A stretch of DNA of 64,000 nt from Amblyomma americanum (GCF_052857255.1 NC_135505.1:55773868-55837867); one strand, 5' to 3'; counted from the stretch's first letter, positions 52,321-63,600 are shown. The notes: generated by a model from the letters alone, not told the origin. Program-made: numbers and translations.

Positions 52321-53290
52321 CTGCCGCGCATTGATGACTCCCTGGATCGGCTGCGCCACGCCAAGTACTTCTCATCGCTAGATTTACGCAGCGGCTATTG
52401 GCAAATCGAGGTGGACGAATGCGACCGGGAGAAGACCGCCTTCATTACACCGGACGGTCTGTACGAATTCCGGGTGCTCCCTTTCGGCCTGTGCTCGGCT
52501 CCTGCAACCTTCCAGCGGATGATGGACGCCGTTCTTGCCGATCTGAAATGGCAGTCCTGTCTCGTGTACTTGGATGACGTTGTCATCTTCACTGATACGT
52601 TTGAAGAGCACCTGAGACGCCTGCGCGCTGTGTTCGAAGCAAATCGGTCGGCCGGACTTTCCCTGAAGCCCGACAAGTGCCACTTCGCTTTCGAAGAGTT
52701 GAAGTTTTTGGGCCACATCGTGAGTGCTAAAGGGGTTAGACCTGACCCCGATAAGACAGCCGCCGTGGCTGCTTTTCCTGTGCCCACCGATAAGTGAAGC
52801 GTGCGCCGCTTTCTGGGTCTCTGCGCCTATTATCGGCGTTTTGTGCAGAACTCCCAGATCGCTGAGCCCCTCACCCGCCTCACGAAAGATTCCGAACCGT
52901 TCTTCTGGGGCCTGAAACAACAGAAGGCTTTTGAAGACCTCCGAACTCGTCTCCAAAGTACGCCCATCCTTGGACACTTCGACGAGTCAGCCGCCACTGA
53001 ACTGCACACAGACGCCAGCAACATCGGCCTCGGTGCGGTCCTTGTGCAGTGGCAGGATGGTCTCGAACGCATAATCGCATACGCGAGCCGCACCTTGTCA
53101 CGATCTGAGGCAAACTATTCCACCACCGAAAAAGAATGCCTGGGCGTTGTATGGGCGGTGACCAAATTTCGCCCGTACTTATATGGCCGTCCTTTCAGGG
53201 TCGTCAGTGACCACCACTCACTGTGTTGGCTGGCGAACCTCAAAGATCCCTCGGGACGGCTTGCACGCTGGAGCATTCGCCTTCAATAGT
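52320..53290 (+). pseudogene. Gypsy 2 reverse transcriptase and RNase H
   Basis: In the shifted frame: [40 protein letters not shown] and CLVYLDDVVIFTDTFEEHLR with an intact YLDD. A TGA at 52795-52797 interrupts before [15 protein letters not shown]. RNase H shows [18 protein letters not shown] (Asp), [15 protein letters not shown] (Glu) and [24 protein letters not shown] at 53287-53289 follows. Apart from the two stops and one frameshift, the enzyme core is conserved. Confidence 0.85.
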
Positions 53291-54650
53291 TCGATGTCAC
53301 CATCGTTTATAAGTCCGGTAGGAAGCACAGTGATGCCGACTGTCTGTCTCGTGCTCCTATCGAGGACAACCGAGCTGATCCCGAAGACGATTCTATTTTT
53401 CTCGGCGCGATCTCCACGTCCGTCCTCACTCAACACCAAAGGGACGACAGTGAACTACAGCCTCTCATTGAGTATCTAGAAGGAAGCGCTGCGTCACCCC
53501 CGCGAATCTTCTCACGTGGACTGTCGTCATTCTGTTTGCGCGATGGCATTCTGTATAAGAAAAATTACAACCCGAAGGAAGTTGCCTATCTGCTCGTCGC
53601 ACATGCGGCCTTGCGCGACGAAGTTCTGCAGGCGTACCATGATGACCCATCTTCTCGTCACATGGGTTTTTCTCGCACATTGGCGCGGATACGCCAAAAG
53701 TACTACTGGTCCAGGGTTGCTTCAATTGTCCAGCGTTACGTCAGAACTTGCCGTGAGTGCCAACGTCGCAAGACGCCGCCGACTAAGCCAGCCGGACTAC
53801 TGCAGCCTATTAATCCGCCACAAGTCCCCTTCCACCAAGTCGGCATGGACTTACTGGGCCCATTTCCGGAGTCCTCGCTGGGTAACCGCTACATTGTGGT
53901 CGCCACCGACTACCTCAGCCGGTACTGTGAAACTAAAGCTCTCCCTCGTGGTACCGCTGACGAAATTGCGAACTTTTTCGTTCAAAATATTGTGCTTCGT
54001 CACGGTGCACCCGCCATCGTTTTAACTGACAGAGGAACGGCCTTCACCTCGGCCCTTATGCAGGAGGTCATGCGCCTGAGCGGCACCAGTCACCGCAAGA
54101 CAACCGCTTACCACCCTCAAACGAACGGCCTCACCGAACGGCTCAACAAGACGATCGCCGACATGATTTCCATGTATGTTGACGCAGACCACCGCAACTG
54201 GGACGCCATACTCCCTTACGTCACATTTGCCTATAACACTGCTTTGCAAGAAACGACACGCTTCCCTCCATTTCGTTTGGTGCATGGTCGCGAAGTCACA
54301 ACCATGCTGGACGCCATGTTGCTCCCGACTATAGTACCTCATCTGTTATGGGTGCTGCCCAATTCGTTCGTCACGCCGAGGCCGCCCGCCAACTCGCCCG
54401 ACAGCGCATCCGGAACCAGCAAGCCCTCGACGCTTGCCGCTATAACCTCCGCCATCGAGCTGTTAGTTACCGGCCCGGCGGACAAGTCTGGGTTTGGAGC
54501 CCAATGCGCATGCGTGGGCGCTCCGAAAAACTTCTACGCCGATATTTTGGCCCCTACGAGGTACTCCGCCAAGTCAGTGAGGTGAACTATGAAGTTCTTC
54601 CCCGTTTATCGGTGACAGTATTCATTTGTTCATGCTCTTAAAGTCCGCCA
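53290..54650 (+). pseudogene. Gypsy 2 integrase
   Basis: The spacer (KSGRKHSDADCLSRAP) leads to the integrase zinc finger: YHDDPSSRHMG, then RTCRECQRRK (His-His-Cys-Cys). The core has VGMDLLGPFPESSLGNRYIV, VLTDRGTAFTS and HPQTNGLTERLNKTIADM, so the DDE residues are present. WDAILPYVTFAYNTALQETT and FRLVHGRE follow. A frameshift near 54340 moves the C-terminal part (RQLARQRIRNQQ, YRPGGQVWVWSPMRMRG, LLRRYFGPYEVLRQVSEVNY) to another frame, which ends at 54641 without the usual tail. Confidence 0.85.
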
Positions 54651-55063
54651 AATATAAAAAATCACCTGACTGTGCTCACGCGCTGCCATATTACCGTGGC
54701 TAGAATTGGGAAGTGTGATTACCGCGGAGCGGCCCCTATTTGTACTACGGGAACCGCTGGCGCTGCCTGGCGATGCCGCCGCGAGGTGGCGCTCAATCCT
54801 GTTTACACGTCGGGTTGAGCGCTGTAGCAGTGTCTCTTTCTGTGCAGCGGCCTTTCAACGTATGCTTTCCGAGTCACGGCCTTAGCGAGCTTGTTACGCC
54901 TTCTTCATCGCGTGCTATACTTGACATAATCTCTAAATTATTTTCTCTCGTAGAATCGTGAACTTAGTTATACTCCGGAAAAAGACTGCGGTTTGTTGAC
55001 CGTATTTTCCGAGTTAAGGCTGGTTGGCATGGTTTACTTTGAACTCTGTGTTGATAATGCACA
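54651..55063. other. Unassigned DNA upstream of THAP domain
   Basis: No coding motif. It could hold the 5' terminal repeat and promoter of the P-like transposon, but no 31 bp P-type inverted repeat or target duplication was recognised. Confidence 0.4.
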
Positions 55064-55328
55064 ATGAGCTGCCGTCAAAGTCATTGCTTTGTGCCCGGAT
55101 GCACAAGCGGGTACAAGTCTGCATGCAAGACGAAGTTATCGCTGTTCAGAGTTCTGAAGGAGTCGGTTTCCCAACAGTGGCAACCGAACATACCGAAAGC
55201 GGGACGAGCCGCTTGACCGCAACGAAGCCATGTGCGAGCTGCACTTCGATGAGCAGTTTATGTCACGGCACTTCGAGCATGCCATTGATGGCCAGACAGT
55301 GCGCTTGGACCGTAGCAGACCTGATTAG
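55064..55328 (+). pseudogene. P/THAP9-like transposase, THAP DNA-binding domain
   Basis: From the ATG at 55064: MSCRQSHCFVPGCTSGYKSA, then KLSLFRVLKESVSQQWQPNI. After a 1-nt frameshift near 55200 comes NEAMCELHFDEQFMSRHFEH and IDGQTVRLDRSRP. The Cys-x4-Cys and Cys-x2-His ligands and the conserved Trp define a C2CH THAP zinc finger. In P-element and THAP9-type transposases this finger binds the transposon ends. The protein would continue at 60655 (PGSVPTIFPNVPKYLSKSV), the usual next block, so the gene is split by the Tx1-type LINE in between. Confidence 0.75.
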
Positions 55329-55566
55329 AAAAAATTTTATTTACATATGTACACATGTCAAGGTTACCGGATACATTTGACATTCACAAGTTGGCATGAC
55401 GCTCAGCATGTAAGGCGAGCCAATTAGAGTGCCAAAACATCTTTGAATAACTAACAGGAATTTCTTGTGTGCGATTTAAAGCGGCGTGGCATGATTATTA
55501 ACAGTGAGTGATACCGGAAAAATCTGACACGGAAAAAAAAGGGGGGGGGGAATAAAGAAGAAGACC

Positions 55567-56460
55567 CTAGCGCCAGTTTGGTCTAAAGACCAGAACAAGA
55601 CGTTCATTGTTAACAGAAATGAATGGGCATGACCACTGCCGGAGAAACTCTTCCTCTCCCAAGAAAAAGAGCTCCTCTGACAAGAAACTGATCAGCTCCC
55701 TTCTAAGACGGCCAAGTATTGGCCACACAGCTCGGCGTCGAAAGCCACCAGCGACCGCGGTGCATCGATTGCGCCATAAACTAAAAAGACCTGCAACAAT
55801 TAACAGGCGAGCAAAACGGCCGCTGGGGAAGCGGCCGCGGGAGACAAAGCTCGAAATGCCCTGCCCACGGAATCCCGCATGAACGGCGCGCCAAAAGACA
55901 CGTGCTACCATGCAGGTGACTGTAGCATGACGATTAGATTCCGGAAGCGGGCAATTCGGACAGGTACTGGAGCGTAAAACGCCCCACCGCTCCAGCCGAT
56001 CACAAGTAGGCAGCACTGCCCAACCAAGTTTCCACACAAAGTCACGTAGATGGTCTGGGAGAGGCGTCGATGTTATGCGCGCCCATTGAACGCGGCGCAT
56101 CAGTGAGCGGCGAGCCGCCGGCACAACAGGCAACAACAGCGAGCCCATAATATTCACGACACGGTCTGTAAGGATGTTGACGTCAGGTGCTACTGCGCTT
56201 GCATGCCTGAAAAAGGCCACTGCCGTAGTATATATAGCGGTAGGCTTCTCTGATTGAGGACCATGATTAACTGGGGCCGAGGGATCCAAAAAGCGCAAGG
56301 AAGGGCCCAAAAAGTACCGCGCCAGGGTTCGCGCCGGAGACGCGTCCCCCAGCAGGATACGCAACATGCACTTCAATGCTAACAGTGAGGACGTGATGGT
56401 CAACGTTGGGAAGGCAAAACCACCTCTCTCACGTGGTTGTCCAAGAACAGCACGAGGCAC
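55567..56460 (-). pseudogene. Tx1-type ORF2 C-terminal region
   Basis: A 297-codon open piece: RAVLGQPRERGGFAFPTLTI, RTLARYFLGPSLRFLDPSAP, DFVWKLGWAVLPTCDRLERW, and CPNCPLPESNRHATVTC. This post-RT region with a Cys/His motif is typical of Tx1/L1 ORF2. It is in a different frame from the RT; the shift lies near 56455-56490, beside an A10 tract. The end at 55567 is the natural stop, followed by 3' UTR. Confidence 0.75.
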
Positions 56461-57445
56461 AAGCTCGGTTCCGCCTGACCAAAAAAAAAAGAAAAAACTG
56501 TAGTCTGCACCCGCCTTATGACGCGCAGGGGTGGTTTAACAATGTGGCAAAGGTACCAAAAGGCACCCAGCACGACCGACTGAACCAGGTAGCGCCTCTC
56601 AAGCAGAGGAAGGTCAAAGGTCTGTGCCCTCTGCACACGAGCTGTAATACCCTCTACGACCGACGACCACATACCATCACATACTCCAGCACAGTCGTAG
56701 GTCACTCCTAAAATGCGCATCTGCTCACACCACTGCAAAGGTATTGTACTCGTTATACGTCTCTGAGGTGACCCTGCAAAAAAGTAATAACTCTTGGAAT
56801 AATTAAGAGCAGCCCCCGACAAGGAGGCGTACTCTCGAAAAACGTTTAAAACTTCGAGCAGGCTGCGTTCATCAGCTAAGTATAGCGTGATGTCATCTGC
56901 ATAAGCAGTGACGCGTACACTCTCACTGCCTGGCAATGCCAGACCGCTAATGAGAGAATCGTGATTGACTGCCAAAAGGAAAGGCTCTAATGCTAAGACA
57001 AACAAAAGAGGGGAGAGCAGACAACCTTGACGGACGCCGCGGCCAACATCAAATGTGGTACTTTCCCAGCCATCGAGGAACAGAGTGCTTGAAATATCTC
57101 TGTACATCTCTTTAATACGTAGCACTAAAGAAGGTGGGAAACCGAAAGCATCCAGTGTACCGTAAATATACTCATGCTCTAGAAAGTCGAATGCCTTCTC
57201 TTGATCTAGAGAAACAAGAAGACCCTGTGCGCGCCGCCGTATAGTATACTCTAGGATATCTCTCGTTACAGAAGATAAACTATGTATTTCACGGCCCGGA
57301 ATGGAGCAAACCTGGTGGCAGGAAATGAGGGACGGGAGAAGAGCCCGTAAACGGCGGACGAGTAATTTTGCTAATACTTTATAATCTGTATTTAGTAAGG
57401 TAATAGGGCGCCAATCTGCCGGACATGTCGAGAAAGAAGACTTTT
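56400..57445 (-). pseudogene. Tx1-type ORF2 reverse transcriptase
   Basis: The reverse transcriptase palm. Upstream of the ATG at 57125 the same frame is open and reads WRPITLLNTDYKVLAKLLVR and LLVSLDQEKAFDFLEHEYIY (motif A). From 57125: FDVGRGVRQGCLLSPLLFVL and VRVTAYADDITLYLADERSL (catalytic YADD), ALNYSKSYYFFAGSP and MRILGVTYD. The frame breaks from the endonuclease-RT linker at 57447-57466, where a 10 bp tandem duplication adds a stop. Confidence 0.8.
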
Positions 57446-58989
57446 TAGGGATCAGTAGGGATCAGAACGATGCGGCCTCTTTTAAATGAATTAGGAAGGA
57501 CATTCCGAGTGAAACAGATTTTTAACACTTCCGTGAAAATGGGGCCTACTATATGCCAGAATTGTAAATAGAACTCCGCAGGAAGACCATCTGGCCCAGG
57601 CGTTGAGCCTCGTTTCATGGAATCTAACACCTCCTTGATTTCATCTGTTGTTGGCGGAGCCATAAGGCCATCATGAAGTTCATCCGCAACCTGCGGCAAG
57701 CCTGCAAAAAAAGGGTGTGCGGAAACGTCATCGCGATGAACCAAAAAGTGCGACTGAGCAATATCCCTGAAATGGACGAAAAACGCACTGAAATTCCTGC
57801 CAACTGGCTGGGCCACAGCACCGACGGAAGAGGTAAAAGCAGGGGCACCTTGAGCGCACAACAGCTCCTGGCGTGCAAACCGAAGCACCTCTGGATGAGA
57901 AGTTGGATTGCGCCGACAACGCCATGCGGCCGCTGTCAGAGAGGATGATCGTAAAAGACGCTGGAGACGCTCTGAAAGTTCCTCTTTCCATGCACACATA
58001 AGCGCCAATGGCGACGGGGTGCGCTGAGCTATACGGAGCTTCGCCGTCATAACACGAACCTCAGCTGAGACGCGAGCTCCAAGGGCTCGACCAGAAGCGG
58101 CGCAATGGTGACGCCACTGCTCCTTCAGACGATCCCAGTCACCAGGCACGGCCCCAACAACCGAAAACCGCAAGGCCCGCGCTAGTCCTTCTCTCGTGCT
58201 GGCATCGTGAAGGATGCGTACATCCAAACGCCATGGTCTGAAAGGAGACACTGCAGCCGCCGGAACCCTGAGCGACAGAAGAAAGGGGCGATGGTCTGAT
58301 ATGTGTACTGGTGAGGATGGCAGCGTAATTACATTAGCAGCACCCACTGTCCTCGAAAGGCCCGTCGGTACGTACGCCCTGTCTAGCCTGCTTGACGACA
58401 ATCCGCGACGCCAAGTCCACACAAAGACGCCGCCATGCAGGAGCTCATAAGCATCTGTTAACAGAAACTGGTTGACTAGGCGGCGCAACTCGCGCGCATT
58501 CCAGCTTGGTCTGCCTCTGCCAGGGCCCTGCACATCAGCGACCGTATCGAGCACGCAGTTGAAATCGCCCAACATCACAACGTTTCGTCCTCCAAGAAAA
58601 TACACATCAAGATTTTTATAAAATGAGTTTACCAAATTAGAATGCGCAGGTGCGTAAATGCAAAGAAGTCTCAGACGAAGTGAGTTAAACGTGCAGTCGA
58701 ACGCCAGCACGCGTCCAAGCGCATCGTAGGTAACATGATGGTCTCGCAGAAGTATTCGGTTCAGAACAAGAACGCCAACTCCGCTAGAACGCGTGCTAGC
58801 GTACGAAAAGAAAGCATCGATACCAAACCTACGCTTAAATTCCAACACTTCACTGAGGCGAAAAAAATTAGTTTCTTGCAGGCAGAGGATATCGCAGCCC
58901 GATGAATGAGCGAAAGCGACCACCTCGGTCTGCTTCATAACATTGCGAAACCCTTGCACGTTAAGCGTGATGATGTTAAGTGTAGCCAT
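57445..58989 (-). pseudogene. Tx1-type ORF2 endonuclease and linker
   Basis: APE-type endonuclease in one open frame. The open frame begins at an ATG at 59043, but 58989 is the better start because MATLNIITLNVQGFRN is the canonical motif I. LCLQETNFF, VMLGDFNCVLDTV, SSRLDRAYVP and HISDHRPFLL follow, so all catalytic residues are present. The linker ends SMKRGSTPGPDGLPAEFY and RGRIVLIPTDP-stop. A 10 bp duplication creates that stop and shifts the rest of ORF2. Confidence 0.8.
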
Positions 58990-59071
58990 TTTGGTAATGA
59001 AAAAAAAACAAAAACAACGAGTTGTGATGCCTAAGCAATACAATGCGCGCTACGAACGGCGCCAAACCATC

Positions 59072-60562
59072 TCACTGTTTTCGTAGAGTCGGACCAGAGG
59101 AGGCACGAGGCCTCCTTGCCCGACCAGAAGAGTTGTCCGAGTCCGTAGTCGACGTATGTGGACGCTTTAAGCTGGAGCTCAAAGCGACCATCTCAACATC
59201 CGAAGAGAGAGTACTAGAAGTGCTGGCGCTAATCCTCGATGCAGAAGAGGACGGCGACTGCACAGATTCCACGTCAGGAGATGGCCTTGGCTCCTGCCCA
59301 GGCGAAATATTTGTGCCGACACTAAACTGCGATGACGAAGGAGATGACGACGGCGGCCTCGGCTCCTGCCCAGGCACGATGATAGTCTCGTCGATGACGA
59401 GGTTGACTGAAGAAGCTGAGGACGACAAGCTGCTCTCGTCACCATCGGCCTCAGATACACTGGCGTTGTCGCTCAAAACCGCAACGCTGGCTGCGGGCTG
59501 CCGCGCAGGCTGCGAGAGCGGCCTGTCCCCAGCATCAGAGACCTGCAGGGGCGCAATGGGCTCGGCCTCCGTAGCGGCAGGTACACTTGGAGAGACTGAG
59601 GCTGACATAGCAGGCACATTTAATGCCGGCTTGCGAGGTGCATCACAGGACGCATCAGCCGTAGGCACCGCTTCCTCCACCGATACATTCAGAGACGCCG
59701 AGGAACCACTCACAAAGCCGTTGGTGTCGGAAACGCCGCGTTCCTTGATGGCTTCATCGGCTGCCTGTGCAGCCGGTGGAGGTGCAGGTCGGGCCGCAGC
59801 CTCAGAGTACGAGGGCTTGATCGCGCATGCCACGGTAGCGTGTGGATCACCACAACGTCGACACGGCAGCACACAACCTTGGCCTTGGTGCCCAAAGACG
59901 CCGCAGCGGGCGCAGAACGGAGCCGTGCACTGTGCTCTGAAGTGTGATGTCGAGCCACAACGTCGACAAACACGCTGCATGCCTTTGTAATCGCATGTCA
60001 CGCGGTGGCCAGTGACCTTGATGTAGTTAGGCACGGGCGACTCGGGCTTCATTTCAATTCGGACATACCGCGTCCCGGTGGTGACAGTGGGACGCGACCC
60101 CATGATGCCGCGACTTATGTGCAGCACCTTGCCATAAGGAGAAAGAGCCTTGGCAAGGTCATCACTTGGTACTCGGGCGGGCAGAAAAAGAACAGTCACC
60201 TGAGTCACCTGGGGGCTCAGGGGAACGATGGGGACGCGTTCGTTGCCGATAATGAGGCAAGACGCATCAACGATTGCAGCCATGGCGGCTTCACTCTTTA
60301 CGGTAACTTGGTAGTTGCGTCCACCGAAGTGCTGGACACAGTAAACTTCTTCCAAACGAACTACGGAGGCTGTCGCATCGACGACATCCTCCGGACTAGC
60401 CCCCTCAGGGACGACGACATCAAAGGCAAGGGCCTTTGTAGGTGGCTGGCTCACCATGTTGAGGCGCCCGCCAGCCGAAGGGCACCGGAACAAAAGATCA
60501 CTCTTGGTGGTCGAACACCGGCCACCGACGCAAGCCGGCGGCCGGAACGCACGCAGGAACAC
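59072..60562 (-). CDS. Tx1-type ORF1: CCHC nucleic-acid-binding protein
   Basis: A 496-residue open frame. A folded N-terminal region (about 25-180, RNA-binding-like, with YCVQHFGGRNYQVTVKS and GTRYVRIEMKPESPVPNYIK) is followed by three zinc knuckles: CRRCGSTSHFRAQC (about 208), CARCGVFGHQGQGC and CRRCGDPHATVAC. The C-terminal half is Ser/Pro/Ala-rich and contains repeated GQEPRP blocks (about residues 400-435). The frame is intact to its stop at 59072, just before ORF2. ORF1 of Tx1-type elements has this knuckle layout. Confidence 0.8.
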   Translation of the reverse strand: MFLRAFRPPACVGGRCSTTKSDLLFRCPSAGGRLNMVSQPPTKALAFDVVVPEGASPEDVVDATASVVRLEEVYCVQHFGGRNYQVTVKSEAAMAAIVDASCLIIGNERVPIVPLSPQVTQVTVLFLPARVPSDDLAKALSPYGKVLHISRGIMGSRPTVTTGTRYVRIEMKPESPVPNYIKVTGHRVTCDYKGMQRVCRRCGSTSHFRAQCTAPFCARCGVFGHQGQGCVLPCRRCGDPHATVACAIKPSYSEAAARPAPPPAAQAADEAIKERGVSDTNGFVSGSSASLNVSVEEAVPTADASCDAPRKPALNVPAMSASVSPSVPAATEAEPIAPLQVSDAGDRPLSQPARQPAASVAVLSDNASVSEADGDESSLSSSASSVNLVIDETIIVPGQEPRPPSSSPSSSQFSVGTNISPGQEPRPSPDVESVQSPSSSASRISASTSSTLSSDVEMVALSSSLKRPHTSTTDSDNSSGRARRPRASSGPTLRKQ

Positions 60563-60650
60563 AGCAGGCCGAGCAGTCCGAGCAGGCCGAGGCAGATACT
60601 ACACTTTGATGAAGAGATTGCAATCTTCCACACTGTAAACCACTGGACCT

Positions 60651-62400
60651 ATTCTTCTACCGGGCTCTGTTCCTACAATATTCCCCAATGTGCCTAAGTA
60701 CCTTTCGAAGTCAGTTCCTAAGAAAAGAACGCCTAAAAAAGGTCCGACTTGCAGCCCCGGTGCCATCAAAAAGGCCACGAATGTACGAGCCGCAGTGACT
60801 GCCTTCACTGGAAGACGATTTGTCTGTACCCGTCGGCGACAGTTACTACAAGAATGTAAGTCTTCCGTCCAGTCGTAGGGGGAAGCACGCGTTGAGCGAA
60901 GAACCGCTAAAGGTCATCTATAGTGTGTACCTAGCAGTGCCGAACAACATGATCGTTCTGAACGCCCAGAAAATGGTGGTGTTTGCATCCAAAGGCGGTG
61001 TGGTGAAGCATGAAGTGTTTCTGCGAGGTGTTGCAATCGCGGTGGAAAACGTAGGTGATCCAGCCTCTCTGCTGAAAGCTGTTGACAGTATCTGTGCTTG
61101 CGCGGGAGCCGGGCCTTTGGAAGAATTCCCATTTGCATCATCGCATAATAACTTGACAGTATGGAACGAAGCACTATACAATAAGTTCGGCAAGGGCACT
61201 TCAGGCTCAGAAGAGAAATGCTGCATAAAATGCAAATACCTTAGGAAGCTTTTGTTTTGTTTTTTGCATGAGAAATGTATTTGTATGTAATGCCACTCTT
61301 CAGTTATCATGTATGCACCTCGTATTATTCCATGCACTTTACCCACGATATCTGTTGTTATGACTTAGGTGTTATCTCCACTGAGTACTGTCAATGCAGG
61401 GGCCTGCGGCCCTGTCAAGCTGGCTACTGGCAGCTTTTTCTACAGGCCCCCTACATCATGTATAGTGATGTAAATTAAGTTCTATTCTTTTCTATTAATT
61501 GTAGTGTAGAAAAAGAAAAAAAATACGACCAAGCTCTGCCAAGAAAAGGAAAGCAAAAGCTGAAGCAGTGTGCCGCCTCAGGACCAAGGTGAAAACTTTC
61601 GAGCAGGTAATTTCCATACTGCAAGAGCAGGACAAAGAGACTGGGGAATCTGCAGTTCAGAAGCAGATTGACATACTACAGCCTAAACAAAAGGCAGTTA
61701 TCACGCAGTGCTTTGAGGCTGGGAGACGCAAGTCTCCAAAAGGCATGCGCTACAGCCAATAGTGGCTACTGGAATGCATAATCACGCACATGAACAGCCC
61801 GCGGCTTTATGAACATGTCCGCAGAAAAAAAAAATACTTGCTTTGCCCAGCCGAAGCTGCCTTAAGAGATACAAGAGGCAATATGAAAGCAGCTTCGGAT
61901 TCAATGCTCATGTCTTATCAGGCATTAAAAAGAAGACAGAAGAAATGGCTGTTTTTGAGTGCTATGGCGGGCTTACAATTGATGGAATGAAGCTTGCTGA
62001 AAACTTGGGTGTTGCAGGAGGCATTGGAACAGTTCAAGGCTTTGTGGATCTCGGTCCCCTTACCCCATATTCCGACCGATCTGTCCCATGCGACCACTGA
62101 TTAGGGGTAATGCTTCAGCCACTGTCAGGCTAGTGGCACCAGATTCTCGGTATGTTCGCCTCTAAGGGCAGCGTTAAAGCTCCGTTGATTTCAAAGATAA
62201 TTCTGGAAGCGGTGATGCTAGCTGAGAACGCTGGACTAAGAGTTGATTATGTGACATCTGATGGAGCGTCATGGAATCGTGCGAAGTTGCATCAATTTGG
62301 AGTACCGGCAAAAGCAAAATATATCAATCCATCAGCACCTCACCCCTCTGATGACGACCGACGCCTGTTTTTCATTTCTGATTTCCCCCATTTGGTGAAA
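60651..62400 (+). pseudogene. P/THAP9-like transposase, coiled coil and catalytic region
   Basis: It continues the THAP piece at 55064. PGSVPTIFPNVPKYLSKSV (60664) is the block that follows THAP in this family. A conserved stretch at 60880-61245 ends EKCCIKCKYLRKLL, and a likely intron spans about 61246-61503. A basic segment and coiled coil follow (RKRKKIRPSSAKKRKAKAEA, then VKTFEQVISILQEQDKE). SPRLYEHVRRKKKYLLCP and, after a frameshift near 61850, CLKRYKRQYESSFGFN precede the RNase H-like core: GLTIDGMKLAEN, YVTSDGASWNRAKLH and LFFISDFPHLVKC. A TAG at about 61760 and other breaks make it a pseudogene. Confidence 0.75.
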
Positions 62401-62870
62401 TGTGTGAAATGTGTGGCTGTAGCGCCCTTGACCACGCAACGTTCGCTACATTGTGTGCAGTGCGCCGCCGCCAAGTCTGAGCTCATGCAGTTGTGCTTTA
62501 CGTTCCCTCTTTCACAACCTGAAAGGAAACACTACAGTCACCTCGCAGACTAAAACTTCGTTCAGTGACAGCGCACGTCTGCGTGACGCACTCTGTGCAG
62601 CTTGCAGACGTCAAGCTGAACGAAACAATTCCCAGCACTGTTTGAAGGGTTGTTTGTATTACTCATCTGCTAAAAGCACAGATCGGAGGTTGGAGAGCGG
62701 GCGTGCTCTAAACGCGCATTCAAAATTGGCGCTGCGTGGCACGGAGATTCCGGCCGTTATATTTTGACAAGGGGCATTCCACGGTAGCAGCAAGGCGGCG
62801 CAGCACAAAGTGCAGTTTCGGTTGTCTTTTTTTTTTTTGCTACCAGGGCTTGTTTGCATAAAAAATAAAA
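62401..62870. other. Unassigned DNA after transposase remnant
   Basis: Coding similarity to the transposase stops at about 62405. A weak imperfect inverted repeat lies at about 62560-62625 (cgttcag...cgtctgcg with gcagacg...ctgaacg). A T10 tract is at about 62829. No gene is seen. Confidence 0.4.
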
Positions 62871-62873
62871 AAG

Positions 62874-62945
62874 AGGTTGTTCGGGAATCGAACCGAAGTC
62901 TTCCGCGTATGACGACAGTTAACTAACCACTACGCTACGCAGCGC
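62874..62945 (-). tRNA. tRNA-like sequence, probably a pseudogene or SINE head
   Basis: On the minus strand it contains an A-box-like gcgtagtggttag and a B-box ggttcgattcc, spaced as in a tRNA gene. The anticodon stem does not pair convincingly and the acceptor ends (gcgctgc and acaacctc) do not match. It is more likely a tRNA-derived SINE head or decayed tRNA than a working gene. Confidence 0.3.
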
Positions 62946-63600
62946 GCAGATTCTGCCGCCCCTAAAAAGGCATCTAGGGAACAGTGTCTCCTGAAGAACA
63001 CGCTTGAACCAAGACCTACTGAACTAGAGACCTGCACACTTGGCGGGGTCCTAAGGGACTGCGTGCGCCAACTTTCGTTAACTTTCGTCAACTTTCGTTC
63101 CGTCGGGAGCGCCGTCAGCCTGGCCAGTCCAGCCTCGTAGGCCACGGCGCCGCTCAACGTACAGCTAGGGTGGCTTAGTACCGCCTTCGCTAGCTGTTTA
63201 GTGCTGTCGCTACCCCTTGACACGCTCGAAAAGATCATGTCAACACAGAAGAAAAAACGCAGTGGTGGTGTTTTGTGCAGGTACTCCGGAACTTTTTTCT
63301 GAGTGGAGGGGGCCAAGATTTCGAGCTTATTTTGTTATTTATTTATTTGCTGCTCATTTACGTAATAAATTTTATATTTTTATTGTTTTTTTATTCAGTG
63401 TTCAAAGGTTGATGCAAACTCTCACGATGTGGTGACCACCCTCCACCAGTCAGGAAGATAACGAAAGGGCTTCCAAAAGAAGTTGTTTAAGGGGCTGACT
63501 CGCGCCTACTAAGAACTGAATGACTCGGCGGCGGCGACAGCCACAAACGCGCTCGGCGGTCATCGAAATGAATGCTTGCAGTTCTTGGCAGCGCTCAATT
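62946..63600. other. Unassigned DNA
   Basis: The short frames show nothing recognisable. The stretch 63080-63110 contains the repeated actttcgt-aactttcgt motif (three copies of about 10 bp). It might be the upstream region of the THAP exon that follows. Confidence 0.4.

Larger units (their letters stand above)
49350..54650 (+). mobile_element. Ty3/gypsy LTR retrotransposon 2, + strand
   Basis: Gag, zinc knuckle, protease, reverse transcriptase, RNase H and integrase are all present in order. A primer-site-like tggtggaggtgcgggg starts at 49750, right after a CA dinucleotide (49746-49747), so a 5' LTR probably ends at 49747; its start is not defined. No 3' LTR copy is recognised after 54650, so the element is 3'-truncated or rearranged. 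A few stops and two frameshifts make it inactive, yet it is much better preserved than gypsy 1. Confidence 0.85.
55329..60650 (-). mobile_element. Tx1-type (L1 superfamily) LINE, minus strand, in THAP transposase
   Basis: A 5.3 kb LINE with ORF1 carrying CCHC knuckles and ORF2 carrying endonuclease and reverse transcriptase without RNase H; motif style (TLNVQGFRN, RQGCLLSPLLF, TAYADDITLYL, AVLGQPRERGGFAFPT) is that of the Tx1 branch. Its 3' end is A/T-rich (aaaaaattttattt on the + strand at about 55330). The flanks agacctgatt (left) and ggacctatt (right, about 60642-60650) look like an imperfect target duplication. It interrupts the THAP transposase coding sequence. Confidence 0.8.

Noticed and set aside
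59043..59990. A 315-codon + strand reading frame
   Set aside because: It lies exactly antisense to the Tx1-type ORF1, which has clear zinc knuckles. It has acidic low-complexity composition and no domain.
62560..62625. Possible MITE from a weak inverted repeat
   Set aside because: The arms match only in short blocks and no flanking duplication is visible.
62874..62945. Functional tRNA gene on the minus strand
   Set aside because: A and B boxes are present, but the anticodon and acceptor stems do not pair, so it is listed only as tRNA-like at low confidence.
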